The notes below the pieces were generated by a model, which saw nothing but the letters and a program-made list of their open reading frames with translations, ran no database searches and was not told the DNA's origin. The translations under genes were made by a program, and so were the position numbers. A stretch of DNA of 64,000 nt from Dyadobacter sp. CY343. GTDB lineage: Bacteria; Bacteroidota; Bacteroidia; Cytophagales; Spirosomataceae. Positions 15,978 to 25,284 of this stretch are shown one piece after another. The stretch lies in NCBI RefSeq assembly GCF_021390335.1, contig NZ_JAJUXK010000001.1:868001-932000 (forward strand), read 5' to 3'. Position 1 is the stretch's first letter, and each line of letters begins with the position of its first letter.

Positions 15978-18143
15978 CTAAAAAGAAAAATTATAACGCA
16001 CCGAAAATGCTCTTCCCGGCAGGTTATAGCCGCGTTTTTCGTAATAATTCTCATCCGTCAGATTGGCGACTTTCAGGCCTAGTGAATGATGCGCGTTGAC
16101 TTTAAATGATGCGGCAAAATCCACCACGGCGTAGCATGGATATTCAATTTCCGGATTGATCGGGTCGGTGTAATCAATGTCTTTGCGCTGACCGACCGAT
16201 CTTCCGGAAAGGCGCAGTTGCAGCCATTTCCGGTTGTCATACTGAATGCCGTAATTGAATGTGTTTTTAGCCACATTCTGAATGTCACGCTCCACCGCAG
16301 AAGCATCTGTTCCAACGATCAATTCCTTCGCTTTTAGCAGAGAAGAGCCCGTGAGAAATGCTTTGAATGAATAACGATAATCCTGAAACACACCAAAATC
16401 AAACGAAACTTCCGTCTCAATCCCCTGGATCGCCGCGTCCGCTGCATTTACAAATGTTGCTCTCGAAACAATGACCTCGCCATTGCCCTGCGGTTCGTTA
16501 ACCACATTGATGATCTTAGCAATTCGATTATTTACCTTGGTTGAAAAGTAAGTAAGTCCGGCTGTGAGCCCCGAACTCGGTTTGTTATATTGAAACCCCA
16601 AATCCCAGCTCAAACTGCTTTCGTTCTTCAGATCCGGATTTCCGGCTGTGACCGCGATCCTTCCTTTGGCATCCTTAACCTCATTATAACCCGCCACCGA
16701 GTAAGCGTCCGTTGTCACGAATGCTCTGCCCGTAGCCACTTTCAGCCGAAGATTTGAAGCAAGCGCATAGGTGATTCCCAGGCTCGGGCTGACAAATGGG
16801 GTCGTTTTTTTACCGGCCTGATAAGTCGGTAAAAGCGCTGTTTCTTTTACATTGAATGTAATGTTGTCATAGCGCACACCCGGTTGAAGCGTCCATTTTT
16901 TGTAGTTTAAAAGGAGTTGTGCGTAAAAAGCAGACGAAGTGATTGAATAGGCAGGCTGCGTCGGCGCCCGTTCGGTCGTGTCATTGCTCCATCTTCGGCT
17001 GCTCGTTTGCGCATTCAGATAGTCGTAACCCAGCATAATCGTATGCTTTCCGATCTTCCACGAATCCTTAATTTGTGCACCGGTCCACTGGTTTTCTCCT
17101 TCTGCCGAGCGGAAAGGAGTTACTGGTTTTCCGGCAACATTCAGGGTGAAGTTTCTTGTATTCTCCTGTGCATAAAAGATTTTAACGCTTGGCTCATGAT
17201 TTCCAATAATGCCGGAAACGGCCACATCAACCGCATTTCTGTCGTTGTTTTTTTTACTCGCCTCTGCACTTCCGGAAGATATTTCACCGGGTGATTCCAC
17301 GTTTCTTGCAACAAAATTTTCTCCGCTAACATCGATCCGCCAGTTCTTGCTCAGCTGATATCCCAGCCGCGCCCGCCCGGTGTAATAATGCAGGTTTGTA
17401 AATGGCCTGCGCTGTCCGTCCGTAACCGTTTCATCGACCTGCTCGACGGGAATATCCGTATAATTTTTCTGTGCATTTTCAAATCCAAGTAAATTCCGCA
17501 GCAGATTATTCTTGCCAATTTTATAATCTCTGGCACGCTGAAAAAAAGCGAACGAAACATCATAATCGAGCTTTTTGGTCAGGTTTCCGCCCGCATTAAG
17601 CCCGGCCTGCATGGTTGCAAAACTCCCATATTCCACAAATGCATTCCCCTTGGTTGCACCCTGAGATTTGGTGCGGATAATGTTGATCACCCCACCCATC
17701 GCCTGGGAACCATACAGCGAAGAGGCCGGACCTTTCAGCACTTCAATGTGCTCAATTCCATTCAAATTGATCTGGGATAAATTGGTAACACCCGCCGGAC
17801 GGCCATCGATCAGCAGCAATGTGCGCTGATTCAGCCCGGAAAATTGCGGCCGGAATCCGCGGATCCCGATGCCGGAAGACAAGTTTGGATATTGAATCAC
17901 GTCAACCGCCGCCAGCTTGCGCACAATGTCGGTAATGTCAGTAGCCGGGGTAAGTTTTAAGTCTTCACTGGAAATAATCGCAAGCTGTTGCGCGAGATTT
18001 TCCTTCTGCGTTTCAAAGCGCGTTGCGGTGACCACGATGGGGTTGAGCAAATTGGTTTTGCTGGAATCTGTAACTGGATTCTGTGCTTTTGCACATAGCG
18101 AAATCGCCAGCAATGCGGCGATATGGTAAGTAAATGTTTTCAA
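15978..18143 (-). CDS. TonB-dependent receptor, probably for cobalamin, corrinoid or cobalt
   Basis: The 721-residue receptor has a signal peptide (1-20), a TonB box (NPIVVTATRFE, about 34-44), a plug domain (LLLIDGRPAGV, IEVLKGPASSLYGSQAMGGVINI) and a 22-strand barrel ending in the consensus C-terminus GRAFSVRYNFSF. It lacks the N-terminal carboxypeptidase-like domain of SusC proteins and resembles the BtuB/siderophore type. It follows the NiCoT permease by 2 bases, under the minus-strand cobalamin riboswitch, so import of B12, a precursor, or chelated cobalt is the best inference. The exact ligand is not shown by the sequence. Confidence 0.88.
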   Translation of the reverse strand: MKTFTYHIAALLAISLCAKAQNPVTDSSKTNLLNPIVVTATRFETQKENLAQQLAIISSEDLKLTPATDITDIVRKLAAVDVIQYPNLSSGIGIRGFRPQFSGLNQRTLLLIDGRPAGVTNLSQINLNGIEHIEVLKGPASSLYGSQAMGGVINIIRTKSQGATKGNAFVEYGSFATMQAGLNAGGNLTKKLDYDVSFAFFQRARDYKIGKNNLLRNLLGFENAQKNYTDIPVEQVDETVTDGQRRPFTNLHYYTGRARLGYQLSKNWRIDVSGENFVARNVESPGEISSGSAEASKKNNDRNAVDVAVSGIIGNHEPSVKIFYAQENTRNFTLNVAGKPVTPFRSAEGENQWTGAQIKDSWKIGKHTIMLGYDYLNAQTSSRRWSNDTTERAPTQPAYSITSSAFYAQLLLNYKKWTLQPGVRYDNITFNVKETALLPTYQAGKKTTPFVSPSLGITYALASNLRLKVATGRAFVTTDAYSVAGYNEVKDAKGRIAVTAGNPDLKNESSLSWDLGFQYNKPSSGLTAGLTYFSTKVNNRIAKIINVVNEPQGNGEVIVSRATFVNAADAAIQGIETEVSFDFGVFQDYRYSFKAFLTGSSLLKAKELIVGTDASAVERDIQNVAKNTFNYGIQYDNRKWLQLRLSGRSVGQRKDIDYTDPINPEIEYPCYAVVDFAASFKVNAHHSLGLKVANLTDENYYEKRGYNLPGRAFSVRYNFSF

Positions 18144-18145
18144 TA

Positions 18146-18772
18146 TTAAAATGAATTGGAGAGCGTGATCGCTCCGATGACAATAGAAAAAGCGCCTACG
18201 AGATAATTGACGATCCGGAAAAACTGCTCACGTTTGGAGACATACCGGCTGATTGATAAAGCAAAAAAATAGCCATAAGCGGACATGGACAGAATGATTC
18301 CCAAACTTTGAATAACGATAATCCAGACAGCAGTGCGCGCGTCACTCGCCGCCAATGTAAGCGCCACCGCGCAAGCCCCGCCCGTCCCGGCCAGCCCATG
18401 CACCATCCCCACCCAAAAAGAGCGGCTTACCTGCTGCGGCATATTCGTGTAAATTCGTGCATCCCGTGGCAAGAAATTCCGCCTGATCGCAACAATCCCC
18501 AGCCAGATCATCAACGGCCCAACAAGCATTTCCACCTTCCCGGAAACTTCCAGCGAAAGCTGAGATTTAAGTAACAAAACCAAAACCGCAAACAAAATAA
18601 GGCTTAGAGAATGCCCCAGCGCCCAATGCATAGACCGCCAGATGAGTTTCCAGCGCCGCGCCGGACCCTGCTTTTCGTCGATGGCCAGCACAGAAACGGC
18701 CGCCATATGATCGGGTTCAAAAGAATGCTGGATGCCTAAAAGAAGGGAATCGACAAGTAAGTAATTGACCAT
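18146..18772 (-). CDS. NiCoT-type cobalt/nickel permease
   Basis: From Met 18772 the protein (208 residues) shows the signature H-x4-D-H in helix 1 (HSFEPDH, H16/D21/H22) that binds Ni or Co in NiCoT/HupE-related permeases. Other membrane helices follow (HWALGHSLSLILFAVLVLLL, GMVHGLAGTGGACAVALTLA). The protein is shorter than classical NixA-type permeases and is closer to the UreH/HupE-like group. A longer start at 18850 adds an unlikely N-terminus. Control by a cobalamin riboswitch and linkage to corrinoid genes point to cobalt as substrate. Confidence 0.83.
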   Translation of the reverse strand: MVNYLLVDSLLLGIQHSFEPDHMAAVSVLAIDEKQGPARRWKLIWRSMHWALGHSLSLILFAVLVLLLKSQLSLEVSGKVEMLVGPLMIWLGIVAIRRNFLPRDARIYTNMPQQVSRSFWVGMVHGLAGTGGACAVALTLAASDARTAVWIIVIQSLGIILSMSAYGYFFALSISRYVSKREQFFRIVNYLVGAFSIVIGAITLSNSF

Positions 18773-18916
18773 AACAATCGAATAAGGTTTCGCCCAAAAG
18801 GCACTGAACTTATCCGGATTGAAAACAGGAGCATACAAGAGGAGGGGCAAAGACGCACACGCCCTGCCGACATCCTATCGCCTTTCTTCCCGAAAGCAAA
18901 ACGGATATTCTCAACT

Positions 18917-19140
18917 GGCAGGTCTTCTGGCTCGTTCAACTTCTAACGCCTTCCCGGGACAATTTTGAATGAGTGAATGAGTGAATGTCTAATATTCACT
19001 CACTCATTCACTCATTCGGTAATTCAAAATTATACCCCAGTGGCATTATGTCAGAAGCTTGTAAATTGAACTTACAGCAGCGGGAACTGCTCCGGAATTA
19101 CACCGGATTCCCTTTTAATTCCGCCAAAGGCGGACACCAA
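18917..19140 (-). promoter_or_regulatory. Cobalamin riboswitch controlling the Co permease and TonB receptor
   Basis: On the minus strand the conserved core is readable in order: AATTAAAAGGGAATCCGGTG, GCAGTTCCCGCTGCTGTAAG, ATGCCACTGGGG, CCCGGGAAGGCG, and the B12-box end GAGCCAGAAGACCTGCC (plus-strand 18918-18936). Adenosylcobalamin binding would shut down the genes downstream. A peripheral arm between CACTGG and CCCGGGAAGG is expanded by a GAATGAGT-repeat hairpin (18961-19030). The leader from 18916 to the permease start would hold the expression platform; no clear terminator was seen there. Confidence 0.93.
18961..19030. repeat. GAATGAGT-repeat hairpin inside riboswitch 1
   Basis: The left arm (AATTTTGAATGAGTGAATG...) and right arm (...CATTCACTCATTC...ATTCAAAATT) are complementary across about 25 bases, so the RNA folds into a long rod. 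The same octamer-based hairpin is found in the second riboswitch at 19351-19421. Confidence 0.85.
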
Positions 19141-19149
19141 ATGAAGCGG

Positions 19150-19157
19150 CAAAGCTA
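19150..19157 (-). promoter_or_regulatory. -7 element for the minus-strand riboswitch transcript
   Basis: The minus strand reads TAGCTTTG, a perfect TAnnTTTG match. It would start transcription near 19143, directly at the 5' edge of the riboswitch. No TTG at the -33 position is evident. Confidence 0.5.
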
Positions 19158-19191
19158 GATCTTTTTTAATCTACTTTGTTAACATTTACCA

Positions 19192-19199
19192 TATCTTTG
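19192..19199 (+). promoter_or_regulatory. -7 element for the plus-strand riboswitch transcript
   Basis: TATCTTTG matches TAnnTTTG exactly. The start would be near 19206, about 35 bases before the riboswitch core. A TTTG at 19175-19178 is closer than the normal -33 spacing. Confidence 0.48.
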
Positions 19200-19239
19200 G
19201 CCCAATAACGAGTTCTTTACATTCTTTTTTCCAACAGAA

Positions 19240-19475
19240 ATAGGTTTTACAAATCAGTAAATTAATAGGGAATCGTGTGAGAATCACGAGCTGTCGCGCA
19301 ACTGTAAGTAACGCAAACAACTGCCGTTCAAGAACGTCCACTGGGGAACAATTTTGAATGAGCGAATGAGTGAATGAGTGAATAAAACATTCAGTCATTC
19401 ACTCATTCACTCATTCAAAATTCAAAACCCCGGGAAGGACGAACGTCAGGTTACAAGCCAGGAGACCTGCCTTTT
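19240..19475 (+). promoter_or_regulatory. Cobalamin riboswitch controlling the cob operon
   Basis: Core elements in order: AGGTTTTAC (from 19242), AATTAATAGGGAATCGTGTG, GCTGTCGCGCAACTGTAAG, CCACTGGGG, CCCCGGGAAGG, and AGCCAGGAGACCTGCC (ending about 19472). It lies about 190 bases before cbiA. The leader between contains several short inverted repeats but no obvious terminator, so control may act on translation of cbiA. The peripheral arm carries the GAATGAGT-repeat hairpin also found in the divergent riboswitch. Confidence 0.95.
19351..19421. repeat. GAATGAGT-repeat hairpin inside riboswitch 2
   Basis: Left arm ATTTTGAATGAGCGAATGAG... and right arm ...CTCATTCACTCATTCAAAAT pair over about 30 bases around the loop AAAAC. 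Its sequence is nearly the same as the hairpin at 18961-19030, though the two riboswitch cores are less alike. Confidence 0.85.
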
Positions 19476-19668
19476 TCAAAGTTGACGATGCTTTCGCGAG
19501 ATGAAGCAAGTCGGTCCGGATATCTGTTTTTCGTGGTTTTAACAACGCGAAACTGCAACAGGCGTGCTCCTGCACGACATGCTGGCTTCCTCTTCTGATC
19601 GCATCGTGAAAATGATGCAAGGAGCTTTTAACACATTCAAGATCAGTTAAAAGAATGGAAGCAGCCGC

Positions 19669-20985
19669 ATGAAATCGCATTTCCTAATTTCAGCACCATC
19701 AACCAATTCGGGTAAAACGACGGTTACCCTGGGATTGCTGCGCGCGCTGAAAAATCGGGGACTATCCGTGCAGCCCTTCAAATGCGGCCCGGACTATATT
19801 GACCCGATCCACCACGCACGTGCTTCCGGAAATGTCAGCATCAACCTGGACACATTCATGGCTTCTGAAAGTCATGTTCGGGATCAATATCAGGTGTATT
19901 CCGAAGCTGCGGAAGTGTCGGTTACCGAGGGCGTCATGGGTTTGTTTGACGGGGCCGACAAAATGAAGGGAAGCAGCGCGGAAATTGCCGAGCTGCTTGA
20001 TATTCCCGTAATTCTCGTGATGGACGCTAGGTCCATGGCCTATTCCGTTGCGCCGCTGCTTTATGGATTGAAAAATTTCAGAAAGCAGATCAATGTTGTC
20101 GGCGTGATCTTCAATTTCGTAAACACAGCATCGCATTATAGTTTTTTGAAAGATGCCTGCGCAGATGTGGGCATCGAGCCTTTGGGTTATTTGCCAAAAA
20201 ATGAAAGGCTCCAAATCCCTTCCCGCTATTTGGGACTGCATATCTCAACAGAAACTGATTATGAAGGAATTATCGAAAGTGCAGCACAAGCAATCGAAGC
20301 GACAGTTGATGTAAAACGCTTGTTGGAAATCACCGAATATTGGACACCAAAAGCACTTAATAAAACTGATTTTTTACCAAAACAAAACTTACAAATAGCA
20401 ATCGCCCGCGACGAGGCATTCGCATTTACTTACCACCAAAACATCCAGGTGCTTTCCGCTTTTGGCCAAATCAAATGGTTTAGTCCGCTCCACGATGACG
20501 CAATGCCGACGGCCGATTTTCTGTATTTGCCCGGCGGTTATCCCGAGCTTTATGCACAGCAGCTCAGCAATAATCACAGCATGCGCGAAAGCATCAAGGC
20601 TTATAGCGAAAACGGCGGACTGACTTACGCTGAATGTGGCGGGTTAATGTATTTGGGTGAAAATTTAACAGCTAACAATGGACAAACATTTGCTATGGCC
20701 GCTGCGCTCAAATGCAGCACGACCATGCAAAACACGAAGATGACATTGGGTTACCGCACTGCCATTTGGGAAGATCTGGCATACAAAGGACACGAATTTC
20801 ATTACTCGGATTTTCACACCAATGAGCTGGAAAAGCTGCCCGTCCAGTTCCTCAATGCAAAAGGCATTGAAACAAACACCCGGCTTTCCAGACACAAAAA
20901 CACCTTCGCTTCCTATATGCACGTCTATTGGGGCGACAACGGAAACTTCATCAAAAAACTGCTGAAAATAAGAGCTAACAGCTAA
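19669..20985 (+). CDS. cbiA: Cobyrinate a,c-diamide synthase
   Basis: The 438-residue enzyme amidates the a and c side chains of cobyrinate (or hydrogenobyrinate) using ATP and glutamine. The N-terminal dethiobiotin-synthetase-like domain holds the P-loop (SAPSTNSGKTTVTLGLLRAL) and the motif FKCGPDYIDP. The C-terminal class I glutamine amidotransferase domain has the nucleophile C323 (YAECGGLMYLGE). ATG 19669 gives the usual start. It is the first gene after the cobalamin riboswitch and heads the operon. Confidence 0.95.
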   Translation: MKSHFLISAPSTNSGKTTVTLGLLRALKNRGLSVQPFKCGPDYIDPIHHARASGNVSINLDTFMASESHVRDQYQVYSEAAEVSVTEGVMGLFDGADKMKGSSAEIAELLDIPVILVMDARSMAYSVAPLLYGLKNFRKQINVVGVIFNFVNTASHYSFLKDACADVGIEPLGYLPKNERLQIPSRYLGLHISTETDYEGIIESAAQAIEATVDVKRLLEITEYWTPKALNKTDFLPKQNLQIAIARDEAFAFTYHQNIQVLSAFGQIKWFSPLHDDAMPTADFLYLPGGYPELYAQQLSNNHSMRESIKAYSENGGLTYAECGGLMYLGENLTANNGQTFAMAAALKCSTTMQNTKMTLGYRTAIWEDLAYKGHEFHYSDFHTNELEKLPVQFLNAKGIETNTRLSRHKNTFASYMHVYWGDNGNFIKKLLKIRANS

Positions 20986-20999
20986 CAGCTATAAGCTAA
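20973..20999. repeat. Short AGCTAAC tandem repeat at the cbiA/cobN junction
   Basis: AGCTAAC, AGCTAAC, AGCTAT, AAGCTAA follow one another. The first units encode the last residues and stop codon of CbiA; the rest fills the 15-base gap before cobN. Similar AGCTAACAGC runs are scattered intergenic repeats in some Bacteroidota (from general experience, not verified here). Confidence 0.55.
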
Positions 21000-21000
21000 T

Positions 21001-24000
21001 ATGAAAGAAATCAAACGCCAGCGAATTACCCGCGCCGACGGAAAGTCGATCAACCTCGTGCAGCGCCGGGGACATTTGTCATATTGCTATAATGCGTGCT
21101 GCTGCGGGCGGGTGGATAGGGGATATGCGCCCGTTCCGGTGGAACTTTATAAAAGTGAATGGCTGAAACGAAAGCTTCGCAATAAGGTCCACATGACCAA
21201 AGGCGGCTGCCTTGGACCGTGCACGCTGGCTAATGTGGTAACGCTGCTGTTCGACGGACATTCAGTCTGGTTTCATTCCATCAACAATGACTGGCAGATC
21301 CTGGCCATTTTCGATTACATCGAAAGCATGGTCCAGGCGGATCGCTATCTGGTGCCGCCTGCTGACCTGGCAGAATATGTATTTCAATTTTACACCTGGA
21401 AAGGCTCCGAAAATGCAACTTTGGCCGGGATTGTTGCCCAGCCCACAGAAGGCATCGTCTTCCTGACCCACGCTGACACAGACCTGCTGGCCCTCGACCG
21501 CACGATTCAGATTTTACCCGAAGATTTTCCCAAAACCATGGGCATGAGCCTGACCGGGATCAGAAGTGAAGAACAAATGGAGCAATTGCTGGAACGTGAA
21601 CTGGCTGAGGCAAAGATCATTGTCGTCCGCGTTCATGGCAGGCTCAGCACGATTCCAGGGTTCAGTCAGCTCGTTCATCTTGCCAATCAGCGCGGGCAAT
21701 ATCTGATCGTCGTCAGTGGAACCGGCGAATTCAACCCGGAATTTGCCGCCGTATCCACCGTTACGCCCGATGTTTTGCAGGAAACATTGCATTACCTGAA
21801 TGCAGGTGGTTATGCCAATTTGTATTCGTTATTATGCTATCTGTCAGACCATTTGCTTATCACCGGCTTTGGCGCGGAGCCACCGGCAGCATTGCCCGAG
21901 CACGGCGTTTATCATCCCGATCTACCCGAAAATGCGGACATTTCCGACTGGCTGAAATATCACGATCCCGCACGGCCGACGGCAGGATTAACATTCTATC
22001 GTGCGCATTGGATCAGTGGCAACACCAGTTTTGTGGACGCCATGATCCGCTCGCTGGAAGATCAGCAGCTCAATGTCCTTCCCGTTTTTACATCATCATT
22101 AAAATCCATAGATCCGAACACCGGCAAACCGCAGGCCTTTCAATATTTCGAAAATCCCGTGAAGCTGGATGTGCTGGTGAATACAATATCTTTTGCCATG
22201 ACGGACGTACAGCCTGCGGGGACGGTCAGCAAACCGCAATCGTCCCTGACAGCGCTGGACGTGCCGATCTTACAAGCCATTACGAGCGGCATGAGCCGCG
22301 GCCCCTGGGAAACGTCCTCGCGCGGATTGAATCCATTGGACACCGCGATGAATGTCGCCATTCCCGAATTTGACGGCCGCATTATCACGGTTCCTGTTTC
22401 TTTCAAGGAAAAAGGCATCGCAAACAAAGGTTATCAGGCCGTTGATAACCGTGTCGACCGCGTTGCAGGGCTGGCGGCTCGATTTGCAAGATTGAGACAT
22501 TTGCCCAACAGCAAAAAACGCATTGCCTTTATTTTTACCAATTCAAATACAAAAGCTTCGCAGGTTGGTAATGCAGTCGGGCTCGATGCGCCGGCCTCTT
22601 TAATGAATATCCTGAATGCCATGATGGCGGAGGGTTATCAAATTTCGAATCTCCCTGAGTCAGGAACGGCGTTGATCCACGAATTGATCGACCGCTGTTC
22701 GTATGATGAAAATTATTTGACGCCGCAGCAGCTTGCGCTGGCGCCGGGCCGTGTTGCAATTGATCAATATCAACATTGGTTTGAAGAACTTCCCGAGCAG
22801 GCACGACAGAAAATGGTCAAACAATGGGGGCCGCCGCCGGGCGAAACTTATGTGCATAACATGCACATTGCATTAGCCGGACTGGATCTGGGCAATGCGT
22901 TTGTGGCTTTGCAACCGCCACGCGGCTACGGGATGGATCCCGACGCCATTTACCACCAGCCCGACCTGCCACCAACGCACCATTATTATGCATTGTATCG
23001 CTGGCTGCGCGATGACTGGCAGGCTGATGCGATCGTGCATGTGGGCAAGCATGGCACATTGGAATGGTTGCCGGGCAAAGGAATTGGATTGTCCGAAAAT
23101 TGCTTTCCGGATGCATTTCTGGCGGATATGCCGCTGTTTTATCCGTTTATTATCAATGATCCCGGCGAAGGTTCACAGGCCAAAAGACGTGCCCATGCCG
23201 TCGTGGTTGATCATTTGATGCCGCCTATGACGTCTGCGGACACCTATGGAGAGCTCGCGCAGCTCACCCAGTTGGTGGACGAATATTATCAGGTTGAAAG
23301 TCTGGACCCGGCCAAGTTACCGCTTTTGCAAAGGCAGATCTGGGAACTGATTAAGCAAACCAATCTGGACGCAGACCTTTCGGCGATGCTCAGCCGCGAT
23401 CATGGCGATCACAAGCACGATTGGGACGATGAAATGACGCCCGAAGGCGTGCCGGTCAGCATTGCCGAAATGGATGGAAAAGATGTAGCACATTTGATCG
23501 AAGACATTGACGGCTATTTGTGTGAACTGGGTGCTGCACAGACTAGAAATGGTCTGCATACGCTGGGCGAAATGCCTTTGGATCAATCACTTGTGGATAT
23601 GGTGCAAGCGCTGACGAGGTTGCCTAATGCCGACGTGCCGGGTTTACAGTCGGAGCTGGCCGCATGCTTTAACATTGACCTCGACTTGGTTTTGGCAAAA
23701 AAGGGCGAGCGACTCACGCACGTTTCTCCACAATTACAGGAACTCGCCGGTCGCCCGGTTTTGACGGGCTCAGATGCGCTGGAAACATTTGACGAGCTGT
23801 CGCAGCATTTGTTTTCTTTATTAATGAAATACGGATTCCAGGTTGCTTCGATTAACCAGACATTGTTTGAAACATTCAACATTCCCCCCGCAGATCGCAG
23901 ACTTTCAGGCATTTATCAGATCCTTGAATTTGTTTGTAAACATTTGGTCCCTAATCTCGCCCAGACTGAAAATGAAATCAATAACCTGCTGCATGGACTG

Positions 24001-25284
24001 AGCGGTGGTTACGTTCCTGCCGGTCCCAGCGGGGCACCAACGCGGGGAATGGCGCATATTTTGCCGACAGGCCGCAATTTCTACACAGTGGATCCAAGGG
24101 TTTTGCCTTCCAAAGCCGCGTGGGAAGTGGGCCAGCAACTCGCAAAAGAAGTTCTTGACAGACATTTAAAAGAAACAGATCGCTATCCCGAGCGTGTCGG
24201 CATCAGCATATGGGGCACAAGCGCCATGCGGACACAGGGCGACGACGTGGCCGAAGTGCTTGCATTGCTGGGCGTAAGGCCGGTTTGGCAAGCCGAAAGC
24301 CGCAGGATCACGGGTGTAGCAATGATCCCGCTTTCTGAATTAGGCCGTCCGCGCATTGATGTGACGATTCGCATTAGTGGCTTTTTTCGGGATGCATTTC
24401 CACATTTGATCGAGCTCATGGACGAGGCCGTGCAAATGGTGATCACAGCGGATGAGCCGCTTTCTCAAAACTTTGTAAGAAAGCATTATTTCGACGATCT
24501 TCTTGCATTGCAAAAGGACAATAATCTTTCAACCGACGAAGCCGAGGAGCGCGCTGCTTACCGCATTTTTGGCGCAGCGACCGGAAGTTATGGCGCTGGA
24601 ATTCTGCCACTTATCGATGAAAGGAACTGGGAATCAGATGCTGATTTTGCAAAAGCTTATCTCAACTGGGGAGGTTATGCTTATTCGCGCAGTGCGGCTG
24701 GCGTTGATGCCCGGGCGGAATTCAGCACGCAGCTTGCGGGTGTCGAAATCGCCTTGCATAACCAGGATAACCGTGAGCACGACATCTTCGACAGCGACGA
24801 TTATCTGCAATTTCATGGCGGCATGATCGCAACCATTCGCAACCTGACCGGGAAGCAGCCGCGCCATTATTTCGGTGATTCTCAGGATCCCGCCCGGCCG
24901 GTTGTCAGGGATTTGAAAGAAGAAACATTGCGCGTTTTCCGCACCCGCGTCGTGAATCCGAAATGGATTGAAAGCATCAAAAAACACGGTTACAAAGGCG
25001 GCCTCGAACTGACGGCAACGGTGGATTATCTTTTCGGTTATGACGCAACAGCCAAAGTTGTGGATGACTGGATGTATGAAAAAGTGGCTGAAAGTTATGC
25101 ATTGGATGGTTCTATGCAGGATTTTCTAGCCGAAAGCAATCCGTGGGCGCTCCATGCGATCTCGGAACGGTTGCTGGAAGCGGTCCAGCGCGGCATGTGG
25201 GCGGAGCCTTCGGGAGCGATTTTGGAAGGGTTAAAAGATTTGTATTTAAAAAGTGAGGCGGAAGTCGAAACGAGAACAGAATAA
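21001..25284 (+). CDS. cobN: Cobaltochelatase subunit CobN with a fused N-terminal [2Fe-2S]-type domain
   Basis: This 1427-residue protein is the large porphyrin-binding subunit that inserts cobalt into the corrin ring with ATP. Residues about 140-1427 are CobN/ChlH-like ([46 protein letters not shown]). Residues 1-125 form a separate thioredoxin-like ferredoxin domain with Cys at 29, 33-35, 70 and 74 ([22 protein letters not shown]). Separate proteins of this kind occur in other cobalamin operons. Here the fusion may donate electrons or sense iron-sulfur status. The stop overlaps the next start (TAATG). Confidence 0.93.
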   Translation: MKEIKRQRITRADGKSINLVQRRGHLSYCYNACCCGRVDRGYAPVPVELYKSEWLKRKLRNKVHMTKGGCLGPCTLANVVTLLFDGHSVWFHSINNDWQILAIFDYIESMVQADRYLVPPADLAEYVFQFYTWKGSENATLAGIVAQPTEGIVFLTHADTDLLALDRTIQILPEDFPKTMGMSLTGIRSEEQMEQLLERELAEAKIIVVRVHGRLSTIPGFSQLVHLANQRGQYLIVVSGTGEFNPEFAAVSTVTPDVLQETLHYLNAGGYANLYSLLCYLSDHLLITGFGAEPPAALPEHGVYHPDLPENADISDWLKYHDPARPTAGLTFYRAHWISGNTSFVDAMIRSLEDQQLNVLPVFTSSLKSIDPNTGKPQAFQYFENPVKLDVLVNTISFAMTDVQPAGTVSKPQSSLTALDVPILQAITSGMSRGPWETSSRGLNPLDTAMNVAIPEFDGRIITVPVSFKEKGIANKGYQAVDNRVDRVAGLAARFARLRHLPNSKKRIAFIFTNSNTKASQVGNAVGLDAPASLMNILNAMMAEGYQISNLPESGTALIHELIDRCSYDENYLTPQQLALAPGRVAIDQYQHWFEELPEQARQKMVKQWGPPPGETYVHNMHIALAGLDLGNAFVALQPPRGYGMDPDAIYHQPDLPPTHHYYALYRWLRDDWQADAIVHVGKHGTLEWLPGKGIGLSENCFPDAFLADMPLFYPFIINDPGEGSQAKRRAHAVVVDHLMPPMTSADTYGELAQLTQLVDEYYQVESLDPAKLPLLQRQIWELIKQTNLDADLSAMLSRDHGDHKHDWDDEMTPEGVPVSIAEMDGKDVAHLIEDIDGYLCELGAAQTRNGLHTLGEMPLDQSLVDMVQALTRLPNADVPGLQSELAACFNIDLDLVLAKKGERLTHVSPQLQELAGRPVLTGSDALETFDELSQHLFSLLMKYGFQVASINQTLFETFNIPPADRRLSGIYQILEFVCKHLVPNLAQTENEINNLLHGLSGGYVPAGPSGAPTRGMAHILPTGRNFYTVDPRVLPSKAAWEVGQQLAKEVLDRHLKETDRYPERVGISIWGTSAMRTQGDDVAEVLALLGVRPVWQAESRRITGVAMIPLSELGRPRIDVTIRISGFFRDAFPHLIELMDEAVQMVITADEPLSQNFVRKHYFDDLLALQKDNNLSTDEAEERAAYRIFGAATGSYGAGILPLIDERNWESDADFAKAYLNWGGYAYSRSAAGVDARAEFSTQLAGVEIALHNQDNREHDIFDSDDYLQFHGGMIATIRNLTGKQPRHYFGDSQDPARPVVRDLKEETLRVFRTRVVNPKWIESIKKHGYKGGLELTATVDYLFGYDATAKVVDDWMYEKVAESYALDGSMQDFLAESNPWALHAISERLLEAVQRGMWAEPSGAILEGLKDLYLKSEAEVETRTE

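Noticed and set aside
18961..19421. Possible CRISPR array from regularly repeated GAATGAGT units
   Set aside because: The units are contiguous octamers forming two hairpins inside riboswitches; there are no spacers and no cas genes.
23583..24165. Long minus-strand frames inside cobN
   Set aside because: cobN is continuous through this region with conserved motifs; no homology in the antisense frames.
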